From positions 7,715,103-7,779,102 of the forward strand of contig JABAKD010000024.1 of assembly GCA_012845835.1 (NCBI GenBank): a DNA stretch of 64,000 nucleotides, in the 5' to 3' direction. This document shows positions 1 through 10,945 of this stretch, piece after piece. The stretch comes from Undaria pinnatifida. Taxonomy: Eukaryota; Sar; Phaeophyceae; Laminariales; Alariaceae. The notes beneath the pieces are model-generated. The model saw only the letters and a program-made list of their open reading frames with translations, was not told the origin of the DNA and made no database searches. The position numbers were made by a program, and so were the translations under genes. Each line of letters begins with the position of its first letter. The stretch's first letter is position 1.

Positions 1-79
1 TTATATACGGCGGTAGTATATTGCACGACACAGGCACGTCATGTCTTCAACATGTTTTCTACTCTGAACGGTGAATTCT

Positions 80-195
80 CCGTGGCATTTTTTTTTTTTT
101 TCTAATATCCTTTGGCGGATGGGGAAAAATAAAGCACATGCCACGAAACTCGTCGAAGATGCCAGGAGACACGTGAAGCCAGGTAAAACGCGCGC
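80..195 (-). mobile_element. Poly-A retroposon (family I), diverged reverse copy
   Basis: Starts with a T run, then TTTGGCGGATGGGGAAAAAT and AAAGC, the reverse of the family 3' end. Confidence 0.6.
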
Positions 196-1612
196 TGTCA
201 AAGGTATTTATGTGGGGCCACGGGTTGCAGACCAAAAGCTAATGGTGCTGTGGTGTCAGTCAATGCAAATCAAGGCATTTATGCTATGGGTCGAAGGGTG
301 AACGTTGATGTCTCGTGACGTCTTTGTTCCAAAAAGGCCGGAGCTTATGGGTGGTCGGCCTCTTTCCGATGTTTTCATATTTGAGCATTGTTTTACACTC
401 AGTACTGATCACTGCACCCAAGTTTTTTTGGGATAAACTACGTGGGACTAGTGTGTTATATTTTTTGCGGTGGCACAACCCGACCCCTCTTTATACCCCG
501 TATCAATGCTGCAGAAAGGGGCCTACTCCGTGTTCGTGTGGTTTTCCCGAAATCGGGGTATGATTTCTAATGGGGTTTCATATTTACTGATGGATGAGCT
601 TTTCTGGCACCGGGCTGGGTTGTGCCCGCCGCCAAGCCCGCTGTGCGTGAAGCAGCTCTTGCCCAGGCTTCGGATGGGCAAGGGAGGGTTAGGGTTGATT
701 TGCGCACTTTTCACGACTGCTGTCTTGATTGCGAGCCTATACAGGAGTAGTGGGGGGCTTCCTCGTTGTGTCGGTATATGCCAGCCCAATACGGCACTGT
801 TCAGGGCATTGGCCCTAGCAGGCATTGGGAAAGGTTACTTACAGAGTTACAGTTGTGCCATGTGCCAGGAGATTTCACGGGCACTATGTAAGGCAGTGGC
901 ACTATTTGACCGGCACTATTGGGAGTCACCCACTACATATTGCACTCTTCCGTGTAGATTTTCGTCAGAAAGAGGTTGGAGTGTGGTCGGTCTCTCCGCC
1001 AATATTTGCATCTTTAGATGTGCATCTTTTGCTGTTGGATTCACTTTTGTGGCAGGGCTGTGCCGGCGTGACCGCCTGTCCGCCTTTTCCCGCCGCCTGC
1101 CCGCTTTGTGTGCCCGGAGCAGCTCGCCCGGGTTACCAACGTAGGGAGGATTAAAGATGGTTTTAGGTGTTTAGTTTTACTTGCTCTCATGGTTATGGCG
1201 CGGTTGCGAGAGCCGTTGCTGACGTTCTCGCTGTCAGGATCGGGTGGTTTAGTTGTTTCTTTTTACTTTAATTGTCTCACGACGCGCTGGTGTTTCCACT
1301 ACGAGCCGTAGCAGGCTAAATCTCTCAAACGGAGCTGACCATCTACTTACCTTTTCCCATCCTTTTACAATCGACTACAAAGTGGATACTCCGATTCAAG
1401 ATACCATTTTCTGAAAGGGCTGTGCCCGCCGCCCGCTGTGCCCGTGTCCGTACGCATATAGCGGCTCGCCCGGGTTGCCGACAGGCACTTTTTGACGTTG
1501 GTTTGCACACTTTTTCCCTCTTACGACAGGTGTAAAATTTCATTGCAAGCTATTGCAGGCAGTCTCCCTCAAACCGAGCTGGCCTGACCTTATTAACAAC
1601 CCCGTTTGGGGC
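196..1612. other. Left-end region without a recognised gene
   Basis: Three related GC-rich segments (about 613-700, 1056-1140, 1415-1520) share GGGCTGTGCCCGCCG and GCTCGCCCGGGTT, and GGCACTATT-type family L text lies between 780 and 925. Two overlapping open frames of 224 and 109 codons cross these repeats and look non-coding. No MYB 5' exon was found. Confidence 0.5.
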
Positions 1613-1701
1613 TTAACCCCTTCACCACTGGAAACCCGTTTTGGGGACAAAATTACTTGGATTTAGTGTGGGGAGGGGATTGGGGGCTCTAAAAGGGTTA
1701 A
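1613..1701 (-). mobile_element. piggyBac-like mini-MITE (family C), copy 1
   Basis: 89 bases between two TTAA sites: TTAACCCCTTCACCACTGG to GGGCTCTAAAAGGGTTAA. Too short to code for anything. Confidence 0.85.
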
Positions 1702-2101
1702 GAGCGAAAATAATGTCGCGACAAAAGTGGCGATTACAGCGGTCATCTTACGAAGCAACCCGTGCTGCTTAGGCAGGAGGGTTATCATACACGGATAGAT
1801 GGGAGTATGCACCCGAACTTCGATGCAAGGAGTTTCTCGATACGCGCGCTGCATGATACCACTTGTGCGGCGTGGTGCGCCCACACCATAGACGATCGCA
1901 CTAGTCGTTTGTTCTGTTGCTGTATCTTACGGCAAAACAGAGTCAAGAGTTACGCGCAGTTAGTCCAAATCAGTTTTAATGTTAGTTGGCGCCTCGTTTT
2001 TATACCCTCCAGGTATGCAGGATTATGCCTGGAGCACATAAGCATCACTGCTGTGGAGTTTTTTAAGTCTTGTATTTTTTTTTTTTTTCTCACATTTTTA
2101 C

Positions 2102-2382
2102 TTTCCAGCCTGTGGACAAGCCGTGGTCGCAGGTGTCGTCCCATCTTCCCCCCGGATCTTACCTTCAATTTTTTATCGTGCATAGGGGTCAGCAATCCCG
2201 CTGCTCGTCGATTTTTCATCGGGTGTATTGCTAACTCGCGCTCTCGCGCTTTCCGCAATTCAATTTGTGCACAAGAAAAAGTCCCAACGAATTTTTTGGA
2301 GTATTCACTCGGCGGGGCTCGAACTCACGAAACTGACCCATACCAGGCTCGAGGATAACCTGATGCGCCACCGGGGCGACCG
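2102..2382 (-). mobile_element. tRNA-derived SINE (family S), full-length copy
   Basis: Minus strand starts CGGTCGCCCCGGTGGCGCAT; A box TGGCGCATCAGG, B box GAGTTCGAGCCCC 45 bases on, then a conserved body ending GGCTTGTCCACAGGCTGG and AAAGTAAAAA. The A/B-box pair marks a pol III tRNA-type promoter. Confidence 0.88.
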
Positions 2383-2953
2383 GCTATATAGCGTCGTGGC
2401 AACGTAAAGTATGCTGCTACAAACATTGGGTTTCCACTCCATTCTAGGAGGCGTTATCCTGCGTTATCCTACAGGGGATAGGGGATGCGTCAATGTGTAC
2501 ATCAAAAAAAAAAGTCACGCACGGCGGACATGTTTTGCCCGTAAATACGCCTACCGTCGTCACCTGCATCACTGCTATTAGTATTAATAGTACGTGATAT
2601 CGTATCATACCTGTCCCAATTCGGACCTGTTGTGTAACTTTCTCAGCAAGGAGTTGATGCGACTCCTTGGGGTCCCAGAGGACCTCACTCGCTAAACTCG
2701 CTCTCTCGATTGGAATGTCATGGCCCCTCAAGAATGCCCGGGTATATATGCGATATGCAACCATTTCAAACCCACTCCATTTGTTGTTTGTTGTTGATGT
2801 CCTTGCTTCTTGTTGTTTACGGTAATCTTCGTTTTCCTGGTGCCTACGATATTTTCATGACCCCCCAAGGTGGACATATACATGCAACCATGTAATCCAG
2901 CCCCTCTTCATTGATTGACCCCGCCGCATCATGTTGTCGTTGTTTTTGCACAG
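2383..2953. other. Likely MYB intron or 5' region
   Basis: AT-rich, no repeat family recognised. T-rich near 2790-2830 and before the exon acceptor at 2953. Confidence 0.45.
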
Positions 2954-3100
2954 GCTTCCTACCCCTCCGTGCCTTCTTTGGAGCGCCTGAAGCCGTTCGA
3001 GGGAGGGGATGACGACGACGATGGCCTTGACAAGGATCTGTGGGTGGTGGTGGAGAAAGGCAGTTTATGCGCCTCTTCAGACTGCGTCTACAGGGATGCG
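2954..3100 (+). CDS. MYB gene exon: acidic N-terminal region
   Basis: Acceptor follows a T-rich stretch ending in CACAG, donor is GCG|GTGAGT, and the exon is phase 0 on both sides. It encodes a Ser/Pro segment, a five-Asp run and VVVEKGSLCASSDCVYRDA. It has the same phase as the next exon, but its link to the MYB repeats is inferred. A decayed copy lies downstream at about 4192-4262. Confidence 0.6.
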
Positions 3101-6100
3101 GTGAGTGCTATATCGCCCAACACGCAAGATAACGCCCCCCTTCGATACGATTCACAAGATGGTTTTGTCGACAACGGGCATGGTGCAAACGCCGAGCCAC
3201 GACAGAGGTGTCATTAAGGTATTAAGGTATAACTCTTTTTGGCAATTCTTAGTGCTATAATTCGGAAGTATATACCTAGGCCATGAGTCTGTTACGTCAA
3301 GATCCACTTGCAGTGTACCCACAACATGAGTTTTTTCGGTGAAGTATTACTTTTCGCGTGGGGTTGCCTCAGAAAAATTCATCGCGCAACTCTGCCGTAG
3401 TCTGTGTTCAGATGCCGACCAGATACCAGATACGGTAGTCCCAAGGGACCGTTATCGTTGCTTGTGTGCGTGCCCCCCGGAGGAAACAGGGTCCGAAATG
3501 TTCCAGGGGGAGTTTTTTCGTGCGTGTTACACTGTATACTGGTCTTGTGCTTATAGTGGGTACGCGGATTGAAGAGCTCCCCGTGACAACTCGAAAAAAT
3601 CTGCGCTAATAACTACAACGCGCTCTTCTTCTCTGTGGTGGGCAGTATATAGCCTTCGGTGTGGCGGGACATGCCTACTTGGCCGCTGTTAACTCTCGAA
3701 TGCTCCTAACTCGGGTGCTCTTAAATCGAGGTACCCACGGCACCAGGTACAGAGTACTGGTTTTAGTAGTGAAGCAAGGACGTGGCGATACGTAGCCTCG
3801 TTTGCGACCCAGGTGTACAGGGAGGGGTGCGGTGATTTGATGTCTGAGTACTGCTCTGGTACTTGCCAAGGTACTGGTCATGGATTGTTTGTTGCGATGA
3901 GCCAACGTGAAAACGGCATATATATTCGCGCGATCGGAGTATCACACACAGCTTTCAAAGATGAGTTGCGACAAAATGTTCGATCTCACAGCCAGATTGT
4001 ATTTTTATTTTTATATTACATTCGTTTCATCGCCGCTGTGGTTGTTCTTGAAGGCCTATACGGGTTTTTGGCACGGCATTGTCATTTGTGGTGTGATCAT
4101 TATTGGCGACTGTTAAATCATGGTGTTGGGCTTGCTTCATTGGGCGAGCGCCGTCAACCGCAGAACCTTGTATTATACCAAAAGGTGGTGTTTTTGTGTG
4201 TGAATGGTGCTGGAGAAAGACAGGTTATGCGCGTCTGCAGACTGCGTGTACTGACCTGGGATGCAGTGGGTGTTGCTGCTCTTCTACTTTGTGTTATACG
4301 AGCTAATGCAGATTTGTGATGTTGACGATGCAAGACGCCTGTTCTGCTATGCAAGATACAGCTAGTATACCGTCTTTATACCAGCCGCTTTTCACCAGGT
4401 GTTGGATTATAGGGACGAGTTATGCGAAAACAAACGAATCTGAAATTTTTTCTTGCATGGGGGTGTCCTATGGACAGTACGGACGCCCATTGATGTGTTC
4501 CGGAGTAATCCGAGATTAAGATTCACTAGCTGTCGTCATCGGTCCACCCAGGATAGTACAGACCAGTAAGTTCCCACGACAGCATTTCACGACAAAAGGC
4601 TCTGCCCTAATGGCGTTGTCTGCCTTCAACTTTCTGGGATGTCTGAATAACCGGGTTAGCCCTTCCCTTGACGTGTTTTTTTGCCCCCTATGATAGGCTG
4701 CGCGAATCGCATCTCGGAGGCACTACCATTCTAAATGCACGCACACGCACAACGGTGGGGTGAAGAAAGGAATGGTCTTCCATCACCACCAGCTCGAAAA
4801 GGTAAGCACCGGTGCGTGCTGCTGGAAAATGTGGAAAAATGTTTTTTGGCGGCGTGGTCTGTAAATCGACTTGGAAGTACTCTACATTATACCTGGTACT
4901 GGCGAAGTTGTATACCAGGTACCTTGGGCTCATGTTTGTACTGGTTCGAATATAGAATCGCTTGTTGGGCGTCGCGAAGCTTTTTTCCACTCGTTCACGA
5001 TTGCCATCTCCTCGTTCCCGCCTCCTACCTGGTATGTTTTGTCTCAATTTTGTGCTAAACACCTCGATACACCCAATAATTTTTAGTCACGGTGTTCAAT
5101 TATAATGCGATAACCTGTAATTTATGCTTACGATTGTCTGATGCCGAAGATCTACGAGGTAATACTCGAAAAGCGGGGCCTTTACTTTACCGCTTACCCA
5201 AGGGTTTTGATTATTGAACAGCTTGTGCTGTATCACGGAGATCCGTTGTTATGGCGGAAAACAAAGCATGCAAGGGGCAAAAGAAACGCCTTGCGTTTTA
5301 GCTTTAAAAAATGGAGAACAGGTGTTGCCTGGTCTACACAGTATACAGCTCGACACGACCACAGTTGATCAGTCGTGACGTAGGAGAAGGAAGACTGAAA
5401 GTTGGAAATGCTGTCCTTTTTCGTGTTTAATTTAGTCCCGTTAACAATTGACATTAGATAACATACCTGTCATACTTTCGGTACGACTGTCTCAACTTGG
5501 ACTTGTTTGTTGGGCGCTGCAGGTTCAAAAACATCAGCGGTCGCACAAGCGAGAAGCCACAAAGAGCGCTCCCTACAAGCGCACCACTCCGGAAGACCAC
5601 CAAGCCATGGAGGGAGCGGGGGTAGAGGGATACCGGCCCGAGGATTGGGGCCCGGAGGAGACGCGGCAACTGGATGAACTCGTCAACCAACTCGGTGAGA
5701 GCTACCGCCAGGGCTGTGCGTTGAGTGCACGTGCAGTTAGTTGTGAAGAGCTTAGTCTTAAGGCTAATAGCTTTCGTTGTGATGATACCTGTTCTCTCTT
5801 TCTAGTGCTTGATGTTGATGTATTGTTTTGGGAAGTAAATGCGAAGTTGCAGTTCACGACGCGCCTAGGGTGGCTACATACCATTTTTGAACTGCCTGAA
5901 GCTGGATTCTACGACCGCCGACTGAAATCTCCAACTCATCCAACGCACGGAGGCTGACTGCAGCTACAAATGTCCTGCGCGAGCTCCTATTGTCTTTTCA
6001 TTGTATTGTCTCGCGTGTCGTCTCCATTTCCAACTGAAAACAAATGTATGGGTAGTCTTGATGCCTACTTAAGTGTGCACGCTGTTTGGTCCCCCCTCTC

Positions 6101-9100
6101 TTGCCTCCACATGCGGTTTCCATGTCAAGCCTGTCGCCCATGTATGCGTATTCGTCATCAGTCTACATGCTTACGTTGGTGTCTACCCTGTTTTGTCCCC
6201 TCTCCCCTCCCTGCATGCGCGTCTTGTCTTTTATTTCGTGCACAGTCGCACCTGTTACGCATGCGTGGCCGAGCATTGCCCGCTTCTTCCCAACGAAGGT
6301 GAGGCGGTCACATCCGTGATTGCTTTGTGTTTGCCATCACTCTTGCCTTGTCTTGAATTAAAGTACGGTACGCTCACCGCACATTCCGCACCTTTGCTTG
6401 TTCTCGTCCGTCGGCCATATCCGGCGAGTTGCTTTGCTTGTCCGAAATATTCGGGCATGCGGAAGTGTTTTGCCATAACTTGTGCCCTTGTCTCATCGTA
6501 CATACTGCTGTTGTTCCAAATGTGTTTGCCATGAATTGATCCTTGTCTTTTCGTGCATGCAATCCCTACCGATTTTTGTTCTTGCTACTCGTATACCCTT
6601 TCTTGTCCTCCTGTTTCCGTCGTATCTTGCTGGGCGGGTTTGGTTTGCGTTGCTTGTCCGGAGCAGGTGGAGGCGTGTAGTGCCCCCTGTATTGGCGCTT
6701 GACGTTGCGTCGCGATTGCTTGGTGTTTGGCGTAACTCCCGATCTTCTTATCGTACATACCGTACTCTCATCGAGCGTACCGTACCTTTTTCCCCTTGGT
6801 GTACCTTTTGTTGTCTTTTTTTTGCCGTGTCCGTTTTTTTGCTTGTCCTTTGCAGTCGGGCATACAGTGCCTTCTCCATTGGCGATTCACGTTGAACGGT
6901 AACGGCATCATTAGGGGGAACGGGACGTGGGGCGCGGAAGAGGACGCTCGACTGCGCAAGCTTGCACCTGTCTTCTCGTCACCTGCGACCGGCCCGCGGT
7001 ACGTACATGTATGATACACGCCTACCCAAAGACGTGGGCTGACGGCGCTCTTGCCCCTTGACGGACAGCGGTCAAGGAAGGAACACACACTAAAACTAGT
7101 ATGATGAGTGCAAAAATGCCTTGACGGGTCAAAGCTAGACCCGTCAACCGACATCTTTGTAACGCACCTGCCATGCCGGTTGGTTGTTCATTGTGGGGAA
7201 GGCTTCGTAAGTGTATCTGATGTTGGTTGTGTCGTCTGTCCGCATATCCGTGCTTCAGCTTGGCCAAGATGGACTATCCGTCTGAATTATTTACCCTTTA
7301 TACCCGATGTTGGTTATGTCGTGTGTCGGTCTGCCGTGTCCGTGTCCCCGCTCCAGCTGGGCTAAGATCGCCGAGTTGATGCAAACGTCGTAAGTGTTTC
7401 AAGAATAACGTTGACCCAGTACGTATACTTTGTATCCTGTGTTGACAATGTCATGTGTCTGCCCGTGTCCGTGCTCTCCAGCTGGGCCAAGATCGCGTGG
7501 GTGATGCCAGAGTGAAGAGCAAAGCAGTGCCGTGAACGTGTAACGGTCACTTTGACCCCATCACATTTAGTTTATATCTGTTTTTGGTTATGCCTTCTGC
7601 CTCTCTGTCCGCGCTCAAGCTAAGCCAAGATCGACCATCCGTCTGAACTAAACGTAAACTGTCTCTGTTGTCTATCATGATGTATGTCTTTCTGTCTGTG
7701 TTGACGGTCCAGCTGGGCCAAGATCGCGGAGGTGATGCCGGGGCGAACCGCTAAACAGTGTCGTGAGCGTTACAACAATCACGTTGACCCGGCGATCAAG
7801 AAGGACAAGATCTGGACAGCTGAAGAAGATGCCCTGGTCATGCAACTGCACGCTGAGCACCACAACCAATTCGCGAAAATCGCGAGGCGCATCCCTGGTC
7901 GATGCTACGACGACGTCAAGAATAGGTACTTATGTATACAGTGGGAACCCCAATTCAAGGGCGCCGGAGATAAGAGCATTCGGCATTTAAGAGCGGTCAA
8001 ATCGGCATGCCCCGCCTGTAGTAACAGCGGTGTGTTGCCCGCTACAAATTAGAGCAAAACGCTTGTTTCGGCTTGTCACGGGGTGCTTTTATGTCGGGGT
8101 ACTCACTGTACGTCTCAGCTAACCAGGATATGGCCGACAACCTTTTTTACGCGGTACTCGATATTTCGTTAGACCCACTGGTATGAAGAAAGAAATGAGA
8201 CCCTCAGCACTAAGTTTTTAGATCGAAAGTGTGCGTTTTACTCGGCGAGACGGTCGATTACCCCGGTAGACTCGTCGGGATGTTCGATCCGAGATCCTTC
8301 CGGGGTAGTTTTTCGAGCTCTCAACGTTTGTTGCGGTTGGTGACTTGTATATTTTCGCGTTTCCGTTGTACTCGTGCTGGTGCGCTTCGTAATGTCCAAC
8401 CACCTTGTAAAAGTTGAATTTGGCTGTGGCGGCTTATTAACAATAGGTTTGTTTCCCTCTTTTCCTTTGTGTAATACGTGTGTTACTACAAGTCGCCACG
8501 TTCAACCACCTTGGGAAGCTTTTTGCCGGGGGGTTGGTGACTGACTTTATTCGTTTCCTCTGTACGTGTGCTGTACTTCGGAAGGTTCAACCTGCTTGTG
8601 AAGCGCCGGCAGCTGGCGGGCAAGCCTTCCAACTCCGCCGTATCGAGTACTGCCGGCTCGAGCTGCAATAACGATCACACCAGGTATGGTCATGTCCTCG
8701 TCCCCTTCTTGGTTCTGCCTGTGTGTGTCCCCGATGGAACCCCTTGCATACACAATACATACCGCTTGCTTTGGGATATATCGCGACGTGTTGAACCTTG
8801 GCTTACTTGAGAAGAATACACGTGTTCAGTCACCCTGGCAACATGCATGGGAATCATATATATTCATAATACATGTGCAAAAACAAGCGGCGACGTGTTG
8901 AACCTTGGCTTGCTTTGAGAGGAATGCAAGTGACAAAAAAAAATGTTGTTGCACTCTGGCAAACATCCATACCAATATCAAGTCATATGTATGAAAACAA
9001 TAATAATGCGTACGTAAAAACGAGCGGCCGGTGTATCGCGCAGCATGCAAAGATGAATATCGTCCCTTTTTTTCTTTGTAGAAGCCGCAGCTGACGTATT

Positions 9101-10083
9101 TTCAGTATTTAAATAGTGTTGACAAATTGACGATGACAGCGTCGGCCACTGGAAGCAACGCGGGCAGCTTGGGCTGTGTGGGCTGAAACCTTTCGTGTCC
9201 GAACTGCAGCAATGCGACAAGTTGCACGGCATGCTCCTAGCGTCAAAGATGTCAGGAGTCGGTCAGTCAAGGAAAAACAACCAGCGGTCAAGGGTGTCAA
9301 ACCGATCGTGTCACTAAAACCTAGCATTCGGGCGTCAGTCACGGTAAATTATTGGAAAATTGCCGTCGGTCAGGTGTCGAAGTGCCGTCTCCTGACATAA
9401 TATTTGCCTAGCATATTGGGCACTGACGAGACGGTGGGATATATCGCACGTATCACGTGAATGGTCACCAGTCCCAAGCCCGAAAAGAAACCCCTCACGA
9501 GCTACGACCCCTATTGGGGGGCAAGGCAACCTAGTTGGAATTCTTTGGAGGGCATTTTTTGCAGCGCTTAAAAGGTTAAATCTGTTGGTCCCTGTTGCTT
9601 CGGCAAACTGACGTGTTGAACTTTTGCGTAATTTAGTTTTTGCAACTCCGAATTTTGTTTCGTTATCTTGGTCGTTTGATCGAATGTGGACAGCAGTGTC
9701 AAGTTCCCCCCCCAAAAACGATGTATTCAGATTGTGATAGCTGACAGGGTGCGATTTTCTCACGTACAAGTCTTATGTTTTTCGGTGTGCGCTACCTCCC
9801 CTCCGCAAACAGGTCAGCTGTGGACGGAGGACATGGTTCGGCAGACCAGCGCCAGGTGCAGCAGCAGGTCCGACATTCACACCCCCACCCCCACCCTGCC
9901 GCAATGATGTTGTCTCGCGAAGGACACCACAACAGGTTCTTGCCGGCGCCTAGCGATGCCCGGCAGGCCCCGCTGCCGCTGTTGACTCCGAGGAGCGGGA
10001 TGAAGCGATCTACCCCCGGCATGTCCGGGGGTGGGCCTGGAATGTCCGGGGGGAGAGACCGCCTGTGTTCAAGAGAGTCGTAG
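2954..10083 (+). CDS. R1R2R3 MYB-family transcription factor, 5' partial, spliced
   Basis: Predicted nuclear DNA-binding regulator. Exons: 2954-3100, 5523-5694, 6856-6998, 7713-7925, 8585-8683 and 9813-10083. R1 begins in the second exon (W-G-P-E-E then L-D-E-L-V) and its recognition helix is in the third (SGIQCLLHWRFTLN). R2 runs from GTWGAEEDARLRKL into RWAKIAEVMPGRTAKQCRER. R3 runs from IWTAEEDALVMQL to DDVKNRFNLLVKRR. Phases match at every junction (0; gap in R1; CG|C; AG|G; AG|G), which strongly supports the chain from 6856 onward. The middle of R1 (W-x-x-I-A) is not placed; a weak candidate lies near 5869. The protein starts with an acidic DDDDD stretch and ends in a His/Pro/Gln-rich, then Gly/Met-rich tail. 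R2 has several extra residues before its second Trp, and R3 has Phe where its second Trp is expected. The initiating exon was not found. Family is certain; subfamily is not. Confidence 0.88.
3554..3738. mobile_element. Tc1-like MITE (family A), copy 1
   Basis: About 185 bases with inverted ends resembling CAGTGGGTACCCCGATTT then AAGAGCGCC. Ends are decayed here (TAGTGGGTACGCGG; AAATCGAGGTACCCAC). Confidence 0.75.
4192..4262 (+). pseudogene. Decayed copy of the MYB acidic exon's 3' end
   Basis: Aligns with 3048-3110 over about 60 bases. It reads VLEKDRLCASADCVY then a stop, against VVEKGSLCASSDCVYRDA in the exon. The donor-side match continues (GGATGCAGTGGGTG against GGATGCGGTGAGTG). It lies 1.1 kb downstream in the following intron. 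Confidence 0.65.
5523..5694 (+). CDS. MYB gene exon: basic linker and first half of R1
   Basis: Acceptor CTGCAG|GTT, donor CTCG|GTGAGA leaving one base. It starts with a basic stretch (HKREATKSAPYKR) and ends in DWGPEETRQLDELVNQLG, the first helix of a MYB repeat. Confidence 0.8.
6641..6712 (+). pseudogene. Decayed copy of the acceptor edge of MYB exon 6856
   Basis: Matches the last bases of the intron and the first ~45 bases of the exon (TTGCTTGTCC, then TAGTGCCCCCTGTATTGGCG against CAGTGCCTTCTCCATTGGCG). A shorter, weaker copy is at about 6425-6460. Confidence 0.65.
6856..6998 (+). CDS. MYB gene exon: end of R1, first half of R2
   Basis: Acceptor is a long T-rich tract ending TTTGCAG, donor CCCGCG|GTACGT. 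It encodes the R1 recognition helix with its conserved Trp, then the R2 start GTWGAEEDARLRKL. The two overhanging bases CG join C at 7713 to give Arg directly before the R2 Trp. Confidence 0.85.
7040..7165. mobile_element. Relative of family B in a MYB intron
   Basis: Contains CTTGACGGACAGCGGTCAAG, AAAACTAGTAT and ends GTCAACCGACATCTTTG. The right end closely matches 53144-53186, another copy. The left boundary is not clear. Confidence 0.5.
7195..7712 (+). pseudogene. Four decayed tandem copies of the MYB R2 exon acceptor edge
   Basis: Copies of CCAGCTGGGCCAAGATCGC start near 7254, 7353, 7478 and 7615; the real exon starts at 7713. The copy at 7481 spans about 75 bases of exon but has TGA in place of the GGGCGA codons of the PGRT motif. 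The copy at 7357 has an internal deletion. Copies 1 and 4 share a variant ending (ATCCGTCTGAA), giving order A-B-B-A-B. Each carries the same upstream intron text. Confidence 0.85.
7713..7925 (+). CDS. MYB gene exon: R2 second half and most of R3
   Basis: Acceptor GGTCCAG|C, donor AATAG|GTACTT. It encodes WAKIAEVMPGRTAKQC, the R2-R3 linker (NNHVDPAIKKDK) and R3 up to DDVKN. This is the most conserved exon of the gene. A Tc1-like MITE begins about 12 bases after the donor, and decayed copies of the acceptor side lie just upstream (7195-7712). Confidence 0.92.
7937..8110. mobile_element. Tc1-like MITE (family A), copy 2
   Basis: TA-CAGTGGGAACCCC at the left, GGGGTACTCACTG-TA at the right. It sits right behind the donor of the MYB R2/R3 exon. 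Confidence 0.8.
8334..8415 (+). pseudogene. Decayed copy of the acceptor edge of MYB exon 8585
   Basis: Matches 8532-8612: GGTTGGTGACT, a pyrimidine-rich stretch, GCTTCGTAATGTCCAACC against ACTTCGGAAGGTTCAACC, then CTTGTAAAAG against CTTGTGAAGC. The AG of the acceptor is lost. Confidence 0.6.
8585..8683 (+). CDS. MYB gene exon: end of R3
   Basis: Acceptor GGAAG|G, donor ACCAG|GTATGG. The first base completes the Arg of VKNR and continues FNLLVKRRQLAGKP, the expected end of a MYB repeat, then Ser/Asn-rich sequence. It leaves AG, completed by the first base of the last exon. Confidence 0.85.
9248..9407. mobile_element. MITE family B, copy 1
   Basis: About 155 bases with ends like ATGTCAGGAGACGG and CCGTCTCCTGACAT; a G-to-T style difference marks the left end. 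Internal AGTCAAGG and GTCAAGGGGTCAAA motifs are shared with the other copies. Confidence 0.82.
9813..10083 (+). CDS. MYB gene terminal exon
   Basis: Acceptor CAAACAG|G; stop TAG at 10081-10083. It encodes a low-complexity tail: QVQQQ, alternating His-Pro, a Pro/Leu stretch and two GMSGG repeats. Phase agrees with the previous exon. A second open frame over the same bases ends earlier and is disfavoured by phase. Confidence 0.72.
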
Positions 10084-10134
10084 ATTTTGCGTTTAGGTGA
10101 GCGCCGCCTAGCATTTTGGCGCCACAACGTTGTA

Positions 10135-10245
10135 TAGGAAAGGCGAGGAGGCTCACTTTAGGAAGGGGAACCTCGCTTTAGGAGAGGAGGAGGGAGCTCG
10201 CTTTAGGAGGGGAAGGGGCTCGCTTTAGGAGGCTCGCTTTTGAAG
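10135..10245 (+). repeat. GCTCGCTTTAGGAGG minisatellite behind the MYB gene
   Basis: Five to six imperfect copies of CTCGCTTTAGGAGGGGAAGG, starting about 60 bases after the MYB stop codon. Confidence 0.8.
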
Positions 10246-10850
10246 TGCCAGATTTCGTGTTGTGGATACGCGAGTTACTTTTGTCTTTTACTTGGGAGCC
10301 AGGAGGCCGGCCCGCCGAAGATCTTTGGGAGGGCAAGTTCAGTGTTTTTGTTTTTGTTCTTTTTTGTGTCTCTGTCCCAGTCGCGTGCGTTTAAGGGCGG
10401 GGAACCTTGAAGGGAGCGATGTGGGCAAGTCTTGTCTATTCCCCTTCTGTGTCGTTCGTACCCGGTACGTTTTTGTTTTGGTGAAAATTCGGCTCATGCG
10501 TGTCTTATGCTGTGCTTCTTTTCTCCCCCGTGTGAAGTATTGTCGAGCCGTAAGGGCTTGGGCGGAGGGTAAGTTGTGGGACACTCGTGTGCTAATTGTT
10601 GGGTTTCTCATGAATTTGGATGTATGGTGTTTGTTTTGGTCGTGCAGGTGGTATTAAATGATACAGAAAAAAACAGTTGCTCTCTTGTTGCAATGAAAAC
10701 ACCTTTGAAAGTAGATAGTTTTTAGCGCGGTGCAAGGGGATGTGTTCATCGCCCGGAGATAGCTTTTTCTCTTTAGCGTCTGAAAGATAGATGGTGGAGA
10801 TAGCGGCTGTGAGATAGATGATGGAAATACAGCAGAGGTACCTCCATAGT
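10246..10850. other. MYB 3' flank
   Basis: T-rich and G/T-rich unique sequence. Open frames of 131 (+) and 90 (-) codons overlap one another and lack domain features. Confidence 0.45.
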
Positions 10851-10852
10851 GC

Positions 10853-10945
10853 CGGTTGCCCGCTGTAGTGCCTGTCCTATCGCTTGGTACAGATGCGAAC
10901 AGCCAGTATGATAGTGCCGGTTGCCCGCTACAGTGCCTGTAATGT
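10853..10945. repeat. ATAGTGCCGGTTGCCCG repeat (family L)
   Basis: Two direct copies of ATAGTGCCGGTTGCCCGCT followed by GTAGTGCCTGT. Related text flanks the family D element at 35690-36215 (GCACTATAGAGGGA, CAACCGGCACTACT), so L is probably another element with inverted ends. Confidence 0.55.

Noticed and set aside
470..1144. 224-codon open frame near the left end
   Set aside because: It crosses GC-rich repeats that recur at 1056 and 1415 and has no domain, no conserved splice context and an overlapping frame of similar quality.
5869..5916. Possible missing middle exon of MYB R1 (GWLHTIFELPEAGFYDRR)
   Set aside because: Phase on the left fits and the Trp-Ile spacing is tempting, but no GT donor follows in the required phase.
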